DNA of 64,000 nt from Prevotella merdae (GCF_900290275.1 NZ_LT985324.1:354601-418600); one strand, 5' to 3'. Numbered from the stretch's first letter, positions 35,969 to 45,852 are shown. Notes: generated from the letters alone by a model not told the origin. Made by a program: numbers and translations.

Positions 35969-36385
35969 TTACTTGCGCTCCTTAAGCAAGTCGCGTATCT
36001 CTGTAAGGAGTTTCTCTTCAGCGGTAGGCTTAGGCTCTGGCTTAGGCTCCTCTTCCTTCTTCTTGGCAAATTTGTTGACCAGCTTTATCAGCAGGAAGAT
36101 ACAGAAAGCTACGATGAAGAAGTCGAGGCAGGTCTGAAGAAAGTTACCATAGTTGATAGTGGCAGCAGGCAACTTCTCGCCAGCAACCTCTACTGTGGGA
36201 AGTGAAACCTTCAGGTCGGAGAAGTTTACGCCACCAATGAGCCATCCTATAGGAGGCATGATGATATCATCAACTACCGAACTGACAATCTTTCCAAAGG
36301 CACCACCGATGATGACACCGACAGCCATGTCGAGCACATTGCCACGCATGGCGAATTGCTTAAATTCATTTAGAAATTTACTCAT
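35969..36385 (-). CDS. mscL: Large-conductance mechanosensitive channel MscL
   Basis: 138 residues. The N-terminal amphipathic helix and TM1 read [20 protein letters not shown] then [22 protein letters not shown]2 is [16 protein letters not shown]. The C-terminal tail is Lys/Glu/Pro rich. It forms a pentameric emergency valve for hypo-osmotic shock. Single gene on the minus strand, with a terminator 26 bases past its stop. Confidence 0.97.
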   Translation of the reverse strand: MSKFLNEFKQFAMRGNVLDMAVGVIIGGAFGKIVSSVVDDIIMPPIGWLIGGVNFSDLKVSLPTVEVAGEKLPAATINYGNFLQTCLDFFIVAFCIFLLIKLVNKFAKKKEEEPKPEPKPTAEEKLLTEIRDLLKERK

Positions 36386-36726
36386 CTTTTCTTTTAATTA
36401 TTTGATGTAATAGGAATACACCTTAATTATAAATAGCGAGTACTTCCTTTGTGCGCACACATTATGACTTTTTATTTTGCAATATAGAGTTGTCACTCTT
36501 GCATGTTAAGGTAAGAAAACCTTTCAATATTTCGCTACATGTGGACTTTTTTATATAATTTAATACTCAATCCGCATGCAAAGTTAGAAAAAATTTAGTA
36601 ACTTTGCGCTCGATAAAGAAAAAATGCTCAAAAGTATTGCTTTATGAATGTTTCAGCTCATTGGCAAGTACTGTGGAGCTTGAAAGTAAGATTCATTTTC
36701 AACCATTAATTAAAATATTAAACAAA
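36386..36726. other. mscL-gap intergenic region with gap promoter
   Basis: The 341 bases are AT-rich. TAACTTTG at 36,599-36,606 is the gap promoter candidate, implying a leader of about 115 nt. That leader includes a short ORF MLKSIAL near 36,624. The frame is open upstream of the gap ATG, but homology starts at [10 protein letters not shown], so 36,727 is the chosen start. Confidence 0.5.
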
Positions 36727-37755
36727 ATGACAAAAGTTGCTATTAACGGCTTCGGCCGTATCGGTCGTCTGGCTTTCCGTCAGATGTTTGAGGCAGAGGG
36801 TTATGAGGTAGTTGCTATCAACGACCTTACATCTCCAAAAATGTTGGCTCACCTTCTTAAGTATGATACAGCACAGGGTGGCTTCGCTGGCAAGTATGGT
36901 GAGGGCAAGCACACTGTAGAGGCAACAGACAACTCTATCATCGTTGATGGTAAGGAAATCACTATCTACGCTAAGCCAAACGCAGCTGAGCTTCCTTGGG
37001 GTGAGCTTGGTGTTGACGTAGTACTTGAGTGCACAGGTTTCTATACATCTAAGGAGAAGGCTTCTGCACACCTCACAGCAGGTGCTAAGAAGGTAGTTAT
37101 CTCTGCTCCTGCAGGTAACGATCTCCCAACTATCGTTTACAATACAAACCACAAGACTTTGACTCCAGAAGATAAAGTTATCTCTGCAGCTTCTTGTACA
37201 ACAAACTGCTTGGCTCCTATGGCTTACGCTTTGAACAAGTACGCAGCTATCCAGTCTGGTATCATGTCTACAATCCACGCTTACACAGGCGACCAGATGA
37301 TTCTTGATGGTCCTCAGCGTAAGGGCGACCTCCGTCGTTCACGTGCAGGTGCTCAGAACATCGTTCCTAACTCAACAGGTGCTGCTAAGGCTATCGGTCT
37401 CGTAATTCCTGAGTTGAACGGTAAGTTGATCGGTTCTGCACAGCGCGTTCCAACTCCTACAGGTTCTACAACTATCCTCGTAGCTGTTGTTAAGGGTAAG
37501 GACGTAACTGTTGAGGGTATCAACGCTGCAATGAAGGCTGCTTCTAACGAGAGCTTCGGTTACAACGATGAGTTGATCGTTTCTTCAGATATCATCGGTA
37601 TGCGTTTCGGTTCACTCTTCGATGCTACTCAGACAATGGTTAGCAAGATCGACGACGACACATATCAGGTACAGGTAGTTTCTTGGTACGACAATGAGAA
37701 CTCTTATACTTCTCAGATGGTTCGTACTATCAAGTACCTCGCAGAGTTGAAGTAA
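36727..37755 (+). CDS. gap: Glyceraldehyde-3-phosphate dehydrogenase
   Basis: 342 residues. NAD-binding start [20 protein letters not shown]; catalytic Cys in [32 protein letters not shown] then RSRAG; end [15 protein letters not shown]. Type I GAPDH of glycolysis. Codon use is strongly biased, as expected for very high expression. A terminator lies 33 bases after the stop. Monocistronic. Confidence 0.98.
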   Translation: MTKVAINGFGRIGRLAFRQMFEAEGYEVVAINDLTSPKMLAHLLKYDTAQGGFAGKYGEGKHTVEATDNSIIVDGKEITIYAKPNAAELPWGELGVDVVLECTGFYTSKEKASAHLTAGAKKVVISAPAGNDLPTIVYNTNHKTLTPEDKVISAASCTTNCLAPMAYALNKYAAIQSGIMSTIHAYTGDQMILDGPQRKGDLRRSRAGAQNIVPNSTGAAKAIGLVIPELNGKLIGSAQRVPTPTGSTTILVAVVKGKDVTVEGINAAMKAASNESFGYNDELIVSSDIIGMRFGSLFDATQTMVSKIDDDTYQVQVVSWYDNENSYTSQMVRTIKYLAELK

Positions 37756-37787
37756 TACCGCTAAAGCGATTACACAACAATAATATA

Positions 37788-37817
37788 GCCTGGCATTGTA
37801 AAATGCCAGGCTTTTTT
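37788..37817 (+). terminator. gap terminator
   Basis: GCCTGGCAT and ATGCCAGGC (9-bp stem, 6-base loop) followed by six T: a canonical intrinsic terminator. Confidence 0.9.
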
Positions 37818-37906
37818 GGTATCAATACCCCTCCTGAAACCTCATTTATGGGTTTCTAACTCCATTTTTTCTATTTCTTTTTTTAGCGGTATCAGAAACT
37901 TTTTTG

Positions 37907-37914
37907 TAACTTTG
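37907..37914 (+). promoter_or_regulatory. miaA promoter box, almost touching the start codon
   Basis: TAACTTTG ends only 5 bases before the miaA ATG at 37,920. As this box is centred near -7, transcription should begin at or next to the A of ATG, giving a leaderless or nearly leaderless message. Confidence 0.55.
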
Positions 37915-37919
37915 CCAGC

Positions 37920-38849
37920 ATGAAACAAACGATGATAACGATATTGGGTCCTACGGCAAGCGGCAAGACTCCTATTGCCGCCGCATTAGCATTGCGAACC
38001 GGAGGCGAGATAATCAGTGCCGACTCTCGACAGGTTTACCGACGTATGGATATTGGTACTGGTAAGGATTTTGCCGACTATATGGTCGACGGCCACCATA
38101 TTCCCTATCATCTTATTGATATTGCCGAGCCCGGCACCAAATATAATCTCTTCCAGTATCAGCAGGATTTTCATAATGCTTATGATGATATTTGCTCGCG
38201 CGGCAAGTTGCCTATACTTTGTGGCGGAACTGGACTATATATAGAGGCTGTGCTTAAAGGCTATCAACTGTCACCTGTTCCACAAAATCCCGCATTACGC
38301 GAGAGTCTTGCCTCTAAGTCGCTCGACGAGTTGACACAAATGCTTCTTGGTCTCAAGCGTAAGACAGGCTCAAATATGCACAATCATACCGATGTGGATA
38401 CAGCCCAGCGTGCCATACGTGCTATAGAAATAGAGACATATAACCTCGAACACCCCACTCCCGAGCGCGAGCTTCCGCCCGTCAACTCACTTATAATAGG
38501 TGTTGATATCGACCGCAACCTTCGTCGTGAAAAGATAACACGCCGCCTAAAGGCACGTCTCGATGAGGGTATGGTCGACGAGATTCGATCGCTCATCAAC
38601 GAGGGCATCAATCCTGACGACCTTATATATTATGGTCTCGAATATAAGTTTGTTACCGAATATATTGTTGGTAACCTCACTTACAATGAGATGTTTAGCC
38701 AACTTGAGATAGCCATTCACCAGTTTGCCAAACGACAGATGACATGGTTCCGTGGCATGGAGCGCCGCGGATTCAAAATCAATTGGATAGATGCCACAAT
38801 GCCTATGGATGCCAAGGTGAATGCCATACTACAACTTTTAAAACAATAA
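37920..38849 (+). CDS. miaA: tRNA dimethylallyltransferase MiaA
   Basis: 309 residues. P-loop GPTASGKT (about 10-17), DSRQVYRRMDIGTGK and the later GGTGLYIEAVLKGYQL mark MiaA. It adds a dimethylallyl group to A37 of tRNAs reading UNN codons. The ATG at 37,920 is in the right place for the family; an alternative Met four codons on is less likely. It ends 4 bases before the next gene and is co-transcribed with it. Confidence 0.96.
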   Translation: MKQTMITILGPTASGKTPIAAALALRTGGEIISADSRQVYRRMDIGTGKDFADYMVDGHHIPYHLIDIAEPGTKYNLFQYQQDFHNAYDDICSRGKLPILCGGTGLYIEAVLKGYQLSPVPQNPALRESLASKSLDELTQMLLGLKRKTGSNMHNHTDVDTAQRAIRAIEIETYNLEHPTPERELPPVNSLIIGVDIDRNLRREKITRRLKARLDEGMVDEIRSLINEGINPDDLIYYGLEYKFVTEYIVGNLTYNEMFSQLEIAIHQFAKRQMTWFRGMERRGFKINWIDATMPMDAKVNAILQLLKQ

Positions 38850-38853
38850 CGAT

Positions 38854-39786
38854 ATGATAAACGACAACCGTTGGGGTATACTTTATTGCCCTAAGCATGA
38901 TATGTTGAGCCCTAAGCGCCGATGGGAGAAGGTAGAAAAGTGCCTTAAGGCTAATGGGGTGGAATACGATTTTGTGCAGAGCGAGAGCACGTCAGGTGTA
39001 GATCGTCTTGTTAAGATGATGATAAACAATGGCTATAAGACTATTGTTATTGTAGGTGGCGACTCGGCCCTCAACGATGCTGTCAATTGTCTTATGCAGA
39101 CCGACAGCAAGGTACGCGAGAGTGTTGCTCTTGGTGTTATACCAAATGGTTTGATGAACGACTTTGCCCATTTTTGGGGATTGACCGAGGGCGATTACGA
39201 TCAAACTATCAAGTGGCTCAAGCAGCGTCGCATTCGTAAAATCGATCTTGGATGCATACGCTATACCAACAAACACGGCGAGCATTGCCGTCGCTATTTC
39301 CTCAATTGCATCAATATCGGACTTATTGCTGCCATCATGAACCTACGTCGTCAGACACGTCATTATTTTGGTTCGCGCACATTGTCCTTCTTCTTCTCGT
39401 TCTTGCTCATGATATTCCAACGTCTCGAGTATCGCATGCACCTGAAGATAAACTCAGACACCATTAAACGCAACGTTATGACTGTGTGCATAGGCAATTC
39501 AACTGGCTACGGTCAAACTCCCAATGCCGTACCCTATAACGGGCAACTTGATGTCAGTGTGGTTTATCATCCAGAGATGACACAATTACTCGAAGGTTTC
39601 TACCTATTTGTAAGAGGCAAGTTCCTTAATCATAAGAGTGTTCACCCTTACCGCACACGCAAGGTGGAAGTGCTTGAGGCACGCAAGGCTCTTGTCGGTA
39701 TCGACGGCCGATTGATGAAGACACCGGTTGGTCCGTTCACTATAACTGTAGAACAGGAAGTCATCAACTTCCTAATCCCCGAATAA
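38854..39786 (+). CDS. Diacylglycerol-kinase-like lipid kinase
   Basis: 310 residues. DAGK catalytic fold: IVIVGGDSALNDAVNCLM stands in for GGDGT-xNE-VN, and GVIPNGLMNDFAHFWG for GxxPxGTxNDFA. The usual Gly-Thr after GGD is Ser-Ala and the GT before NDFA is LM, so the nucleotide loop is diverged. The C-terminal beta domain (QLDVSVVYHPEMTQLLEGFY and VGIDGRLMKTP) is present. It may act on lipid or sphingoid substrates, or be a relative with altered activity. Co-transcribed with miaA. Confidence 0.8.
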   Translation: MINDNRWGILYCPKHDMLSPKRRWEKVEKCLKANGVEYDFVQSESTSGVDRLVKMMINNGYKTIVIVGGDSALNDAVNCLMQTDSKVRESVALGVIPNGLMNDFAHFWGLTEGDYDQTIKWLKQRRIRKIDLGCIRYTNKHGEHCRRYFLNCINIGLIAAIMNLRRQTRHYFGSRTLSFFFSFLLMIFQRLEYRMHLKINSDTIKRNVMTVCIGNSTGYGQTPNAVPYNGQLDVSVVYHPEMTQLLEGFYLFVRGKFLNHKSVHPYRTRKVEVLEARKALVGIDGRLMKTPVGPFTITVEQEVINFLIPE

Positions 39787-39833
39787 TCACAGGAGGTACG
39801 GTCTCCGAACCGTACTACTCAAGCAACTGTAAG

Positions 39834-39908
39834 ACAGAAGAACATGTTTTTAAGACAGAAGAACAGAAGAACATGGTTTAAAGACAAGAGAACATAAGAA
39901 CATGTTTT
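39834..39908. repeat. Short imperfect tandem repeat
   Basis: Several copies of AAGACAGAAGAACATGTTT and shortened versions (AGAACAGAAGAACATGGTTT, ACATAAGAACATGTTTTTA). Non-coding, between the lipid-kinase gene and its terminator. Purpose unknown. Confidence 0.55.
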
Positions 39909-39916
39909 TATATAAT

Positions 39917-39956
39917 AAGGTGTACGAAACTCATGGATTGGAGTTTCGTACACCTT
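39917..39956. terminator. Bidirectional terminator between the lipid kinase and Crp-family genes
   Basis: AAGGTGTACGAAACTC and GAGTTTCGTACACCTT pair perfectly over 16 bp with an 8-base loop, between convergent genes. Confidence 0.75.
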
Positions 39957-40039
39957 ACTTATATATAGAACTTTACATTCTCTAACTTCTTTAAATTCCA
40001 CACTTGCGAAACTTAAATATAGAATTTTACATTCTCCCT

Positions 40040-40741
40040 TTATCCTTTTTCCGATATATCCTCCAGCTTCTCTCCATCCAGCACCTTAATCCTTTTTCCC
40101 ACAATCTCTACCAGTCCTTCTTGAGCAAAAGCCGAAAGCGTACGTATAGCATTACTAGTACTCATGTTTGACATAGATGCAAGGTCGTCCCTGCTCATCG
40201 AGATGTTAATGGTCTTCTCGTCGGCCATAGTACCATAGTTGTCTTTAAGAATAAGGATAGTGTCGGCAAGTCTGCCGCGTATATGTTTCTGTGTAAGCGA
40301 AACAATTCTATCGCCCGAGTTGCCGAGCAATTGCGCAAGTTGTTTTGCAAAAAAATTAGTTATATTGTTATTATTAGCTATCAGTAGTGCGGCTGTTGCA
40401 ATTGGAACAGATGCCACGGTGCAGTCTTCAAAAGCCATTGCCGAAGTGGCGTAGCAGTCATCTGCAAAAAATGCACGGAAACCAAAGAAATGTTTCTCCT
40501 TAATTGCATTTACAATAGGCGTGCGCCCAACTCCACCCTCTTTCACAATCTTTATCTTCCCGCTTACAAGATACAGCATCCTTGTCGGCTTCTGCCTCTC
40601 GTGATATATAATCTCGTTCTTCTTGAACTTCCTTATAGACAAGTTCTCGGCTATGGCCTTTATCTCAGCTTGGTCGTTGCTGTTCCAAAAGCTTACAATG
40701 TCGCGTGCGACATCCTCTTTGTAAAGAATATGTGATGGCAT
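40040..40741 (-). CDS. Crp/Fnr-family transcriptional regulator
   Basis: About 233 residues from the ATG at 40,741; an upstream ATG at 40,825 would add 28 basic/hydrophobic residues that the family lacks. Cyclic-nucleotide-binding-like barrel (about 20-130: RKFKKNEIIYHERQKPTRML, YLVSGKIKIVKEGG) and a C-terminal helix-turn-helix (MSRDDLASMSNMSTSNAIRT). No Cys cluster for an iron-sulphur centre is seen, so it is not an oxygen-sensing Fnr. Targets unknown. Confidence 0.88.
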   Translation of the reverse strand: MPSHILYKEDVARDIVSFWNSNDQAEIKAIAENLSIRKFKKNEIIYHERQKPTRMLYLVSGKIKIVKEGGVGRTPIVNAIKEKHFFGFRAFFADDCYATSAMAFEDCTVASVPIATAALLIANNNNITNFFAKQLAQLLGNSGDRIVSLTQKHIRGRLADTILILKDNYGTMADEKTINISMSRDDLASMSNMSTSNAIRTLSAFAQEGLVEIVGKRIKVLDGEKLEDISEKG

Positions 40742-40922
40742 AGTGATTATTCTTGTTGTTATCGTGAAAATTCTTTTTACAATCATTACCAAAGTCTTCG
40801 CTGGCGTAAGCACAAAGTTAGGCATTTTTCGTGAATTATGAAATCGTTTACCGTGTTTTTAGGTGTTAAAACCCTTAAAAAACATGCAAAATAGCATTTT
40901 TAAAAAAATATAGTCACATTTA

Positions 40923-40954
40923 TTTTGCTGATAATCTAATTTTTACTACCTTTG
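40923..40954 (+). promoter_or_regulatory. Glycogen-operon promoter
   Basis: TTTTG (40,923-40,927), a 19-base spacer and TACCTTTG (40,947-40,954) match the Bacteroidales consensus. The about 80-nt leader contains AAGGC-AGCGAC-GCCTT and a GGCAG/CTGCC pair, so it may fold. Confidence 0.7.
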
Positions 40955-41037
40955 ATTTCGTAAGGCAGCGACGCCTTCTTGTAAGACTACTGCCGAACAT
41001 TAAATAGACAACTATTAACGAACCTTAATTTAAACCT

Positions 41038-42984
41038 ATGAGTTATCTTCGATTCGAAAAAGCTCTAATGACAAACTTGGAAGAGTCTCTCCCTCGTGAG
41101 TTGTTGCGTACAAACCGTTCTGGAGCCTATTCGTGTTCTACTATCGTAGACTGCAATACACGTAAGTATCATGGGCTACTTGTAGTACCCGTACCAGAAC
41201 TTGACGATGAGAATCATGTTCTCTTATCGTCGCTCGACGCTACAGTTATACAGCATGGTGCAGAGTTCAATCTTGGTTTGCATAAATATCAGGGCAACAA
41301 CTACAGTCCTAAGGGGCACAAGTATATCAGAGAATTTGATTGTGACAAGGTGCCCACTACGCTCTATCGCGTAGGTGGTGTTGTTCTAAAGAAAGAGGTG
41401 GTATTCCAGCATTACGAAGACCGCATCTTGATACGTTACACATTGGTTGATGCCCATTCGGCAACAACATTGCGTTTCCGTCCGTTCCTTGCATTCCGCA
41501 GCGTGCGCCAGTTTACACATGAGAACTCTACTGCATCGCGCGAATACACCGAGGTTGAGAATGGTATTAAGACTTGCATGTATGCTGGCTATCCCGATCT
41601 CTACATGCAGTTCAGCAAGGACAACAACTTTGTCTTCCAGCCCGATTGGTATCGTGGCGTTGAGTATCCTAAGGAGCAGGAGCGTGGCTATGCTTCTAAC
41701 GAGGACCTTTATGTGCCTGGCTATTTCGAGATGGGCATCAAGAAGGGCGAGAGTATCGTATTCTCCGCATCTACATCTGCCTGCAAGACTGGTGGTTTGA
41801 AGCGTCTCTTCGATAAGGAAGTAGACGAGCGTTCGCCTCGCGACAACTTCTTCCATTGTCTTGTTAATGCAGCTCATCAGTTCCACAACCGTACAAGTAA
41901 GGACGAACGCTATCTTCTTGCCGGCTATCCTTGGTTCAAGTGCCGTGCACGCGATACATTCATCGCATTACCTGGTCTTACACTCTCTATTGAGGAGGAA
42001 GACTATTTCGAGCTTGTTATGCAGACTGCTTCGCGCGGTCTCTACGAGTTTATGGAGGGCAAGCCTCTTACAACAAAGATTTACGAAATCGAGCAGCCCG
42101 ATGTATTGCTTTGGGCAGTATGGGCTGTACAGCAGTATGCCAAGCATGTAGGACGCGATAAGTGCAACCGTAAGTATGGCAAACTTGTACAGGACATCGT
42201 TGCTTATATCGTAGCCGACAAGCATCCTAACCTCCATCTTATGGATAACGGATTGCTCTATAGCGAAGGCAAGGACAAGGCCGTAACTTGGATGAACTCT
42301 ACAGCCAACGGACGTCCCGTTGTTCCGCGCACCGGATATATCGTCGAGTTTAATGCCTTGTGGTACAACGCTCTTAAGTTCTGCGCTTCTATGGCTACCG
42401 AGTACGAGGCCGAGAACGAGGCTGCCGATTACGAGAAGCGTGCCGACTTGTGCCGCAATTCGTTCCTTGATACATTCGTCAACCAGTATGGTTATCTGTT
42501 CGACTATGTAGAGCCGTTGGATAGCCCCGATTGGAGTGTGCGTCCTAACATGATATTCGCTGTAGCACTCGACTATTCTCCACTTACACCAGCACAGCAA
42601 AAGAGTGTGCTCGACGTATGTACACGCGAGCTTCTTACACCTAAGGGTTTGCGCTCATTGTCGCCAAAGAGTGGTGGATATAATCCTATGTATGTAGGTC
42701 CGCAAACACAACGCGACTATGCTTATCATCAGGGTACAGCATGGCCTTGGCTTGGTGGCTTCTATATGGAAGCTTGCTTGAAGATTTACAAGCGCACACG
42801 TCTATCGTTCATCGAGCGTCAGATGGTAGGCTATGAGGATGAGATGACGCAGCATTGTCTTGGTACAATACCCGAATTGTTCGATGGCAACCCACCGTTC
42901 CATGGTCGTGGAGCCATCTCATTTGCAATGAACGTGGCTGAGATATTGCGTACACTTGAACTACTTGAAAAATATAAATACTAA
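41038..42984 (+). CDS. Glycogen debranching enzyme (amylo-alpha-1,6-glucosidase type)
   Basis: 648 residues. N-terminal beta domain (LLRTNRSGAYSCSTIVDCNT, RKYHGLLVVPVPEL), then a helical (alpha/alpha)6 GDE_C catalytic domain. AGYPWFKCRARDTFIALPGL holds the conserved RD-T-F of the family, and DYAYHQGTAWPWLGGFYMEA the late catalytic region. It removes alpha-1,6 branch stubs from glycogen. First of three adjacent genes read together (21- and 42-base gaps). Confidence 0.93.
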   Translation: MSYLRFEKALMTNLEESLPRELLRTNRSGAYSCSTIVDCNTRKYHGLLVVPVPELDDENHVLLSSLDATVIQHGAEFNLGLHKYQGNNYSPKGHKYIREFDCDKVPTTLYRVGGVVLKKEVVFQHYEDRILIRYTLVDAHSATTLRFRPFLAFRSVRQFTHENSTASREYTEVENGIKTCMYAGYPDLYMQFSKDNNFVFQPDWYRGVEYPKEQERGYASNEDLYVPGYFEMGIKKGESIVFSASTSACKTGGLKRLFDKEVDERSPRDNFFHCLVNAAHQFHNRTSKDERYLLAGYPWFKCRARDTFIALPGLTLSIEEEDYFELVMQTASRGLYEFMEGKPLTTKIYEIEQPDVLLWAVWAVQQYAKHVGRDKCNRKYGKLVQDIVAYIVADKHPNLHLMDNGLLYSEGKDKAVTWMNSTANGRPVVPRTGYIVEFNALWYNALKFCASMATEYEAENEAADYEKRADLCRNSFLDTFVNQYGYLFDYVEPLDSPDWSVRPNMIFAVALDYSPLTPAQQKSVLDVCTRELLTPKGLRSLSPKSGGYNPMYVGPQTQRDYAYHQGTAWPWLGGFYMEACLKIYKRTRLSFIERQMVGYEDEMTQHCLGTIPELFDGNPPFHGRGAISFAMNVAEILRTLELLEKYKY

Positions 42985-43005
42985 AAACAAGGAGGATTCA
43001 GAAAT

Positions 43006-44277
43006 ATGAAAGTATTAATGTTCGGTTGGGAGTATCCTCCTCACGTATATGGTGGACTTGCTACCGCTAACTTTGGTATATCACAGGGTCTGCATGCCCA
43101 AGGCGATGTAGAGACCGTATTGTGTTTGCCTCATCCTTTTGGCGACGAGGACCGCAGCGCTTGTCGCATTGTTGCCATGAACTGTGTGCCTATTGCTTGG
43201 CGTAATGTCGATTACGACTACGTTAAGAGCCGCATATCAAATGTGATGGACCCCGACTATTATTATCGTTTGCGCGATCATATATACGCCGACTTCAATA
43301 ATATGCATGTCAACGACCTTGGCTGTATGGATTTTGCTGGTGGCTATCCGTCTAATCTGCACGAGGAAATAAACAACTACTCTATAATTGCAGGTGTTGT
43401 AGCCCGCACCGAGGAGTTTGATATCATCCATGCCCACGACTGGCTTACCTATCCGGCTGGTATCCACGCCAAGAATGTCAGTGGCAAACCATTGTGTATA
43501 CACGTACATGCTACCGACTTCGACCGCTCACGTGGTAAGGTCAATCCTACTGTCTATTCAATAGAGAAGGACGGTATGGACAATGCCGACTGCATCATGT
43601 GCGTGTCTGAGCTTACACGTCAAACCGTTATCAACCAGTATCATCAGGATCCACGCAAGTGCTTTACCATGCACAATGCCGTATATCCATTGCGTCAGGA
43701 GCTCCAGGACATTCCACGTCCCGACCACACCGGCAAGGATAAGATTGTCACATTCCTTGGTCGTATCACCATGCAAAAGGGACCTGAGTATTTCGTTGAG
43801 GCTGCCAATATGGTGTTGCAGCGTACACGCAATGTGCGTTTCTGTATGGCTGGTAGTGGCGATATGATGGATGCTATGATATACCTTGCTGCCGAGCGAG
43901 GCATAGCCGACCGTTTCCACTTCCCAGGCTTTATGCGTGGCAAGCAGGTATACGAGTGCTTAAAAGACTCGGATGTGTATGTCATGCCTTCTGTTTCAGA
44001 GCCTTTCGGCATCTCGCCTCTTGAGGCAATGCAGTGTGGCACGCCTACTATTATCTCTAAGCAGTCGGGTTGTGCCGAGATTCTCGACAACTGTATCAAG
44101 GTTGACTATTGGGACATCCACGCTCTTGCCGATGCTATCTACTCAATTTGCCACAACGACTCGCTCTTCCATTATCTCCAGGAAGAGGGAAAGAACGAGG
44201 TCGACCAGATTACATGGGAGAAAGTGGGCGCACGCATCAAGAATCTCTATGAGCGTGTACTCGCCGGCAAGCTCTAA
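43006..44277 (+). CDS. Glycosyltransferase family 4-type glycogen synthase-like enzyme
   Basis: 423 residues. Rossmann N-terminal domain (VLMFGWEYPPHVYGGLATAN, a KxGGL-like loop), HAHDWLTYPAGIHAKN, and a C-terminal GT-B domain with GRITMQKGPEYFVEA and the signature SVSEPFGISPLEAMQCGTPT (E-x7-E). It probably extends glucan from a nucleotide sugar; the substrate is inferred from neighbours. AAGGAGG-like sequence lies upstream (42,990-42,995). Middle gene of the glycogen trio. Confidence 0.9.
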   Translation: MKVLMFGWEYPPHVYGGLATANFGISQGLHAQGDVETVLCLPHPFGDEDRSACRIVAMNCVPIAWRNVDYDYVKSRISNVMDPDYYYRLRDHIYADFNNMHVNDLGCMDFAGGYPSNLHEEINNYSIIAGVVARTEEFDIIHAHDWLTYPAGIHAKNVSGKPLCIHVHATDFDRSRGKVNPTVYSIEKDGMDNADCIMCVSELTRQTVINQYHQDPRKCFTMHNAVYPLRQELQDIPRPDHTGKDKIVTFLGRITMQKGPEYFVEAANMVLQRTRNVRFCMAGSGDMMDAMIYLAAERGIADRFHFPGFMRGKQVYECLKDSDVYVMPSVSEPFGISPLEAMQCGTPTIISKQSGCAEILDNCIKVDYWDIHALADAIYSICHNDSLFHYLQEEGKNEVDQITWEKVGARIKNLYERVLAGKL

Positions 44278-44319
44278 GCATAACAAAATACACAACAATC
44301 CATTAAACGACAAACAACA

Positions 44320-45735
44320 ATGAAGACGATTTGTTTATATTTCGAAATACATCAGAACATCCAGTTGAAGCGCTACCGTTTCTTCGATATCGGTACCGAC
44401 CACTACTATTATGACGACTATGAGAACGAGCGTCTCATAGCCGACATCGCCGAGCGCTCGTATATGCCGGCACTCAACACTTTGCTTGAGATGATCAAGT
44501 CTAACAATGGTGCCTTCAAGGTAGCATTCTCACTCTCGGGTGTAGGTATCGAGCAGTTGGAGATACACGCTCCTCAGGTTCTCGAGAAGTTGCAAGAACT
44601 CAACCAAACAGGTTGCGTAGAGTTCCTTGCCGAGCCTTATTCTCACGGTCTTGCATCGCTTGCCAACGAGGAGTGCTTTGCCAAGGAGGTTAAGCGTCAG
44701 GCACAAAAGATGAAGGAATACTTTGGTCAGGAGCCTAAGGTTCTGCGCAACTCTTCGCTTATCTATAGCGACGACATCGGTTTGCAGGCATCACAGATGG
44801 GCTTCAAGGGTATGCTCACCGAAGGAGCACGCCATGTCCTTGGTTGGAAGTCGCCTAACTATGTATACAATTGCGCCCTTGCTCCTACCCTTAAGCTTCT
44901 TCTGCGCAACGTCAACTTTAGCGACGATATCTCTCTTCGCTTTAGCAACACCGATTGGGAAGGCTATCCACTCTTCGCCGACAATTATATGGACCGCATT
45001 GCCAACTTGCCAGAAGGCGAAAAGGTGGTTAACATCTTCATGGAGCTTTCGGCTCTCGGCATCGCACAGCCATTGTCAAGCAACATCCTCGACTTCTTCA
45101 AGGCTCTCCCTACATGTGCTAAGGAGCGTGGCATCACATTCTCTACACCTTCAGAAATCTGCGATTCGTTTGATAGCGTAAGTGCTGTCGACGTACCTGA
45201 TACACTATCTTGGAATGACGAGGAACGCGATTGCAGCTGCTGGTTGGGCAATCCAATGCAGCGAGAGGCATTCAATAAGCTTTATAGCGTTGCCGATCGT
45301 GTACGCATTGCTGATGATCCACGCATCAATCAGGATTGGGATTACCTCCAGGCTTCTAACAACTTCCGTCAGATGACTACAAAGCCTTCGCAGGTGGGTC
45401 TTAATCGTGGTATCTACTCAAGTCCGTTCGATGCATTCACCAACTATATGAACATCCTTGGCGATTTCATCTCACGTGTCAACTCACTCTATCCAGACTC
45501 AATCGACAACGACGAGCTCAGCTCACTCCTCACCACTATCAAGAATCAGGACGAGGAAATCGAGATGAAGTCAAAGGAGATTGTACGTCTGCAGACCAAG
45601 ATAGAGAAGATAGAGGCTGCTGAAGAGAAGCTCCGTGCAAAGCTGGAGAAGACAAAGGCTCCTGCAGCTAAGAAGCCCGCAGCAAAGCGTACTGCTAAGA
45701 AAGCCGATGAAGCTGTCGAAGAAGAATCAAAGTAA
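44320..45735 (+). CDS. GH57-family glucan hydrolase/transferase with Lys/Ala tail
   Basis: 471 residues. GH57/DUF1957 catalytic fold: CLYFEIHQNIQLKRYRFFDI at the start, EFLAEPYSHGLASLANEECF with the proposed nucleophile region, and RNSSLIYSDDIGLQASQMGF. Members act on alpha-glucans (alpha-amylase or 4-alpha-glucanotransferase). Residues about 405-471 form a coiled coil (EEIEMKSKEIVRLQTKIEKI) and a Lys/Ala/Pro-rich tail (TKAPAAKKPAAKRTAKK) unlike the enzyme core. Last gene of the trio, followed by a terminator. Confidence 0.88.
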   Translation: MKTICLYFEIHQNIQLKRYRFFDIGTDHYYYDDYENERLIADIAERSYMPALNTLLEMIKSNNGAFKVAFSLSGVGIEQLEIHAPQVLEKLQELNQTGCVEFLAEPYSHGLASLANEECFAKEVKRQAQKMKEYFGQEPKVLRNSSLIYSDDIGLQASQMGFKGMLTEGARHVLGWKSPNYVYNCALAPTLKLLLRNVNFSDDISLRFSNTDWEGYPLFADNYMDRIANLPEGEKVVNIFMELSALGIAQPLSSNILDFFKALPTCAKERGITFSTPSEICDSFDSVSAVDVPDTLSWNDEERDCSCWLGNPMQREAFNKLYSVADRVRIADDPRINQDWDYLQASNNFRQMTTKPSQVGLNRGIYSSPFDAFTNYMNILGDFISRVNSLYPDSIDNDELSSLLTTIKNQDEEIEMKSKEIVRLQTKIEKIEAAEEKLRAKLEKTKAPAAKKPAAKRTAKKADEAVEEESK

Positions 45736-45781
45736 GAATTAAGGTTCTTGTATAAATACAAATATTGGTTAATAAAGTTGG

Positions 45782-45818
45782 GTGCTCTACCACGTGATGT
45801 GGTGGGGCACTTTTTTTT
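45782..45818 (+). terminator. Terminator of the glycogen operon
   Basis: GTGCTCTACCAC pairs with GTGGTGGGGCAC (12 bp with two G-U pairs, 5-base loop), followed by eight T. Confidence 0.9.
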
Positions 45819-45852
45819 ATATCCATACGCGCTACCAATCCTCTCTCCAAAG

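Noticed and set aside
36604..36726. Upstream start for gap
   Set aside because: The frame is open, but family homology begins at [10 protein letters not shown] and the predicted promoter lies inside the extension.
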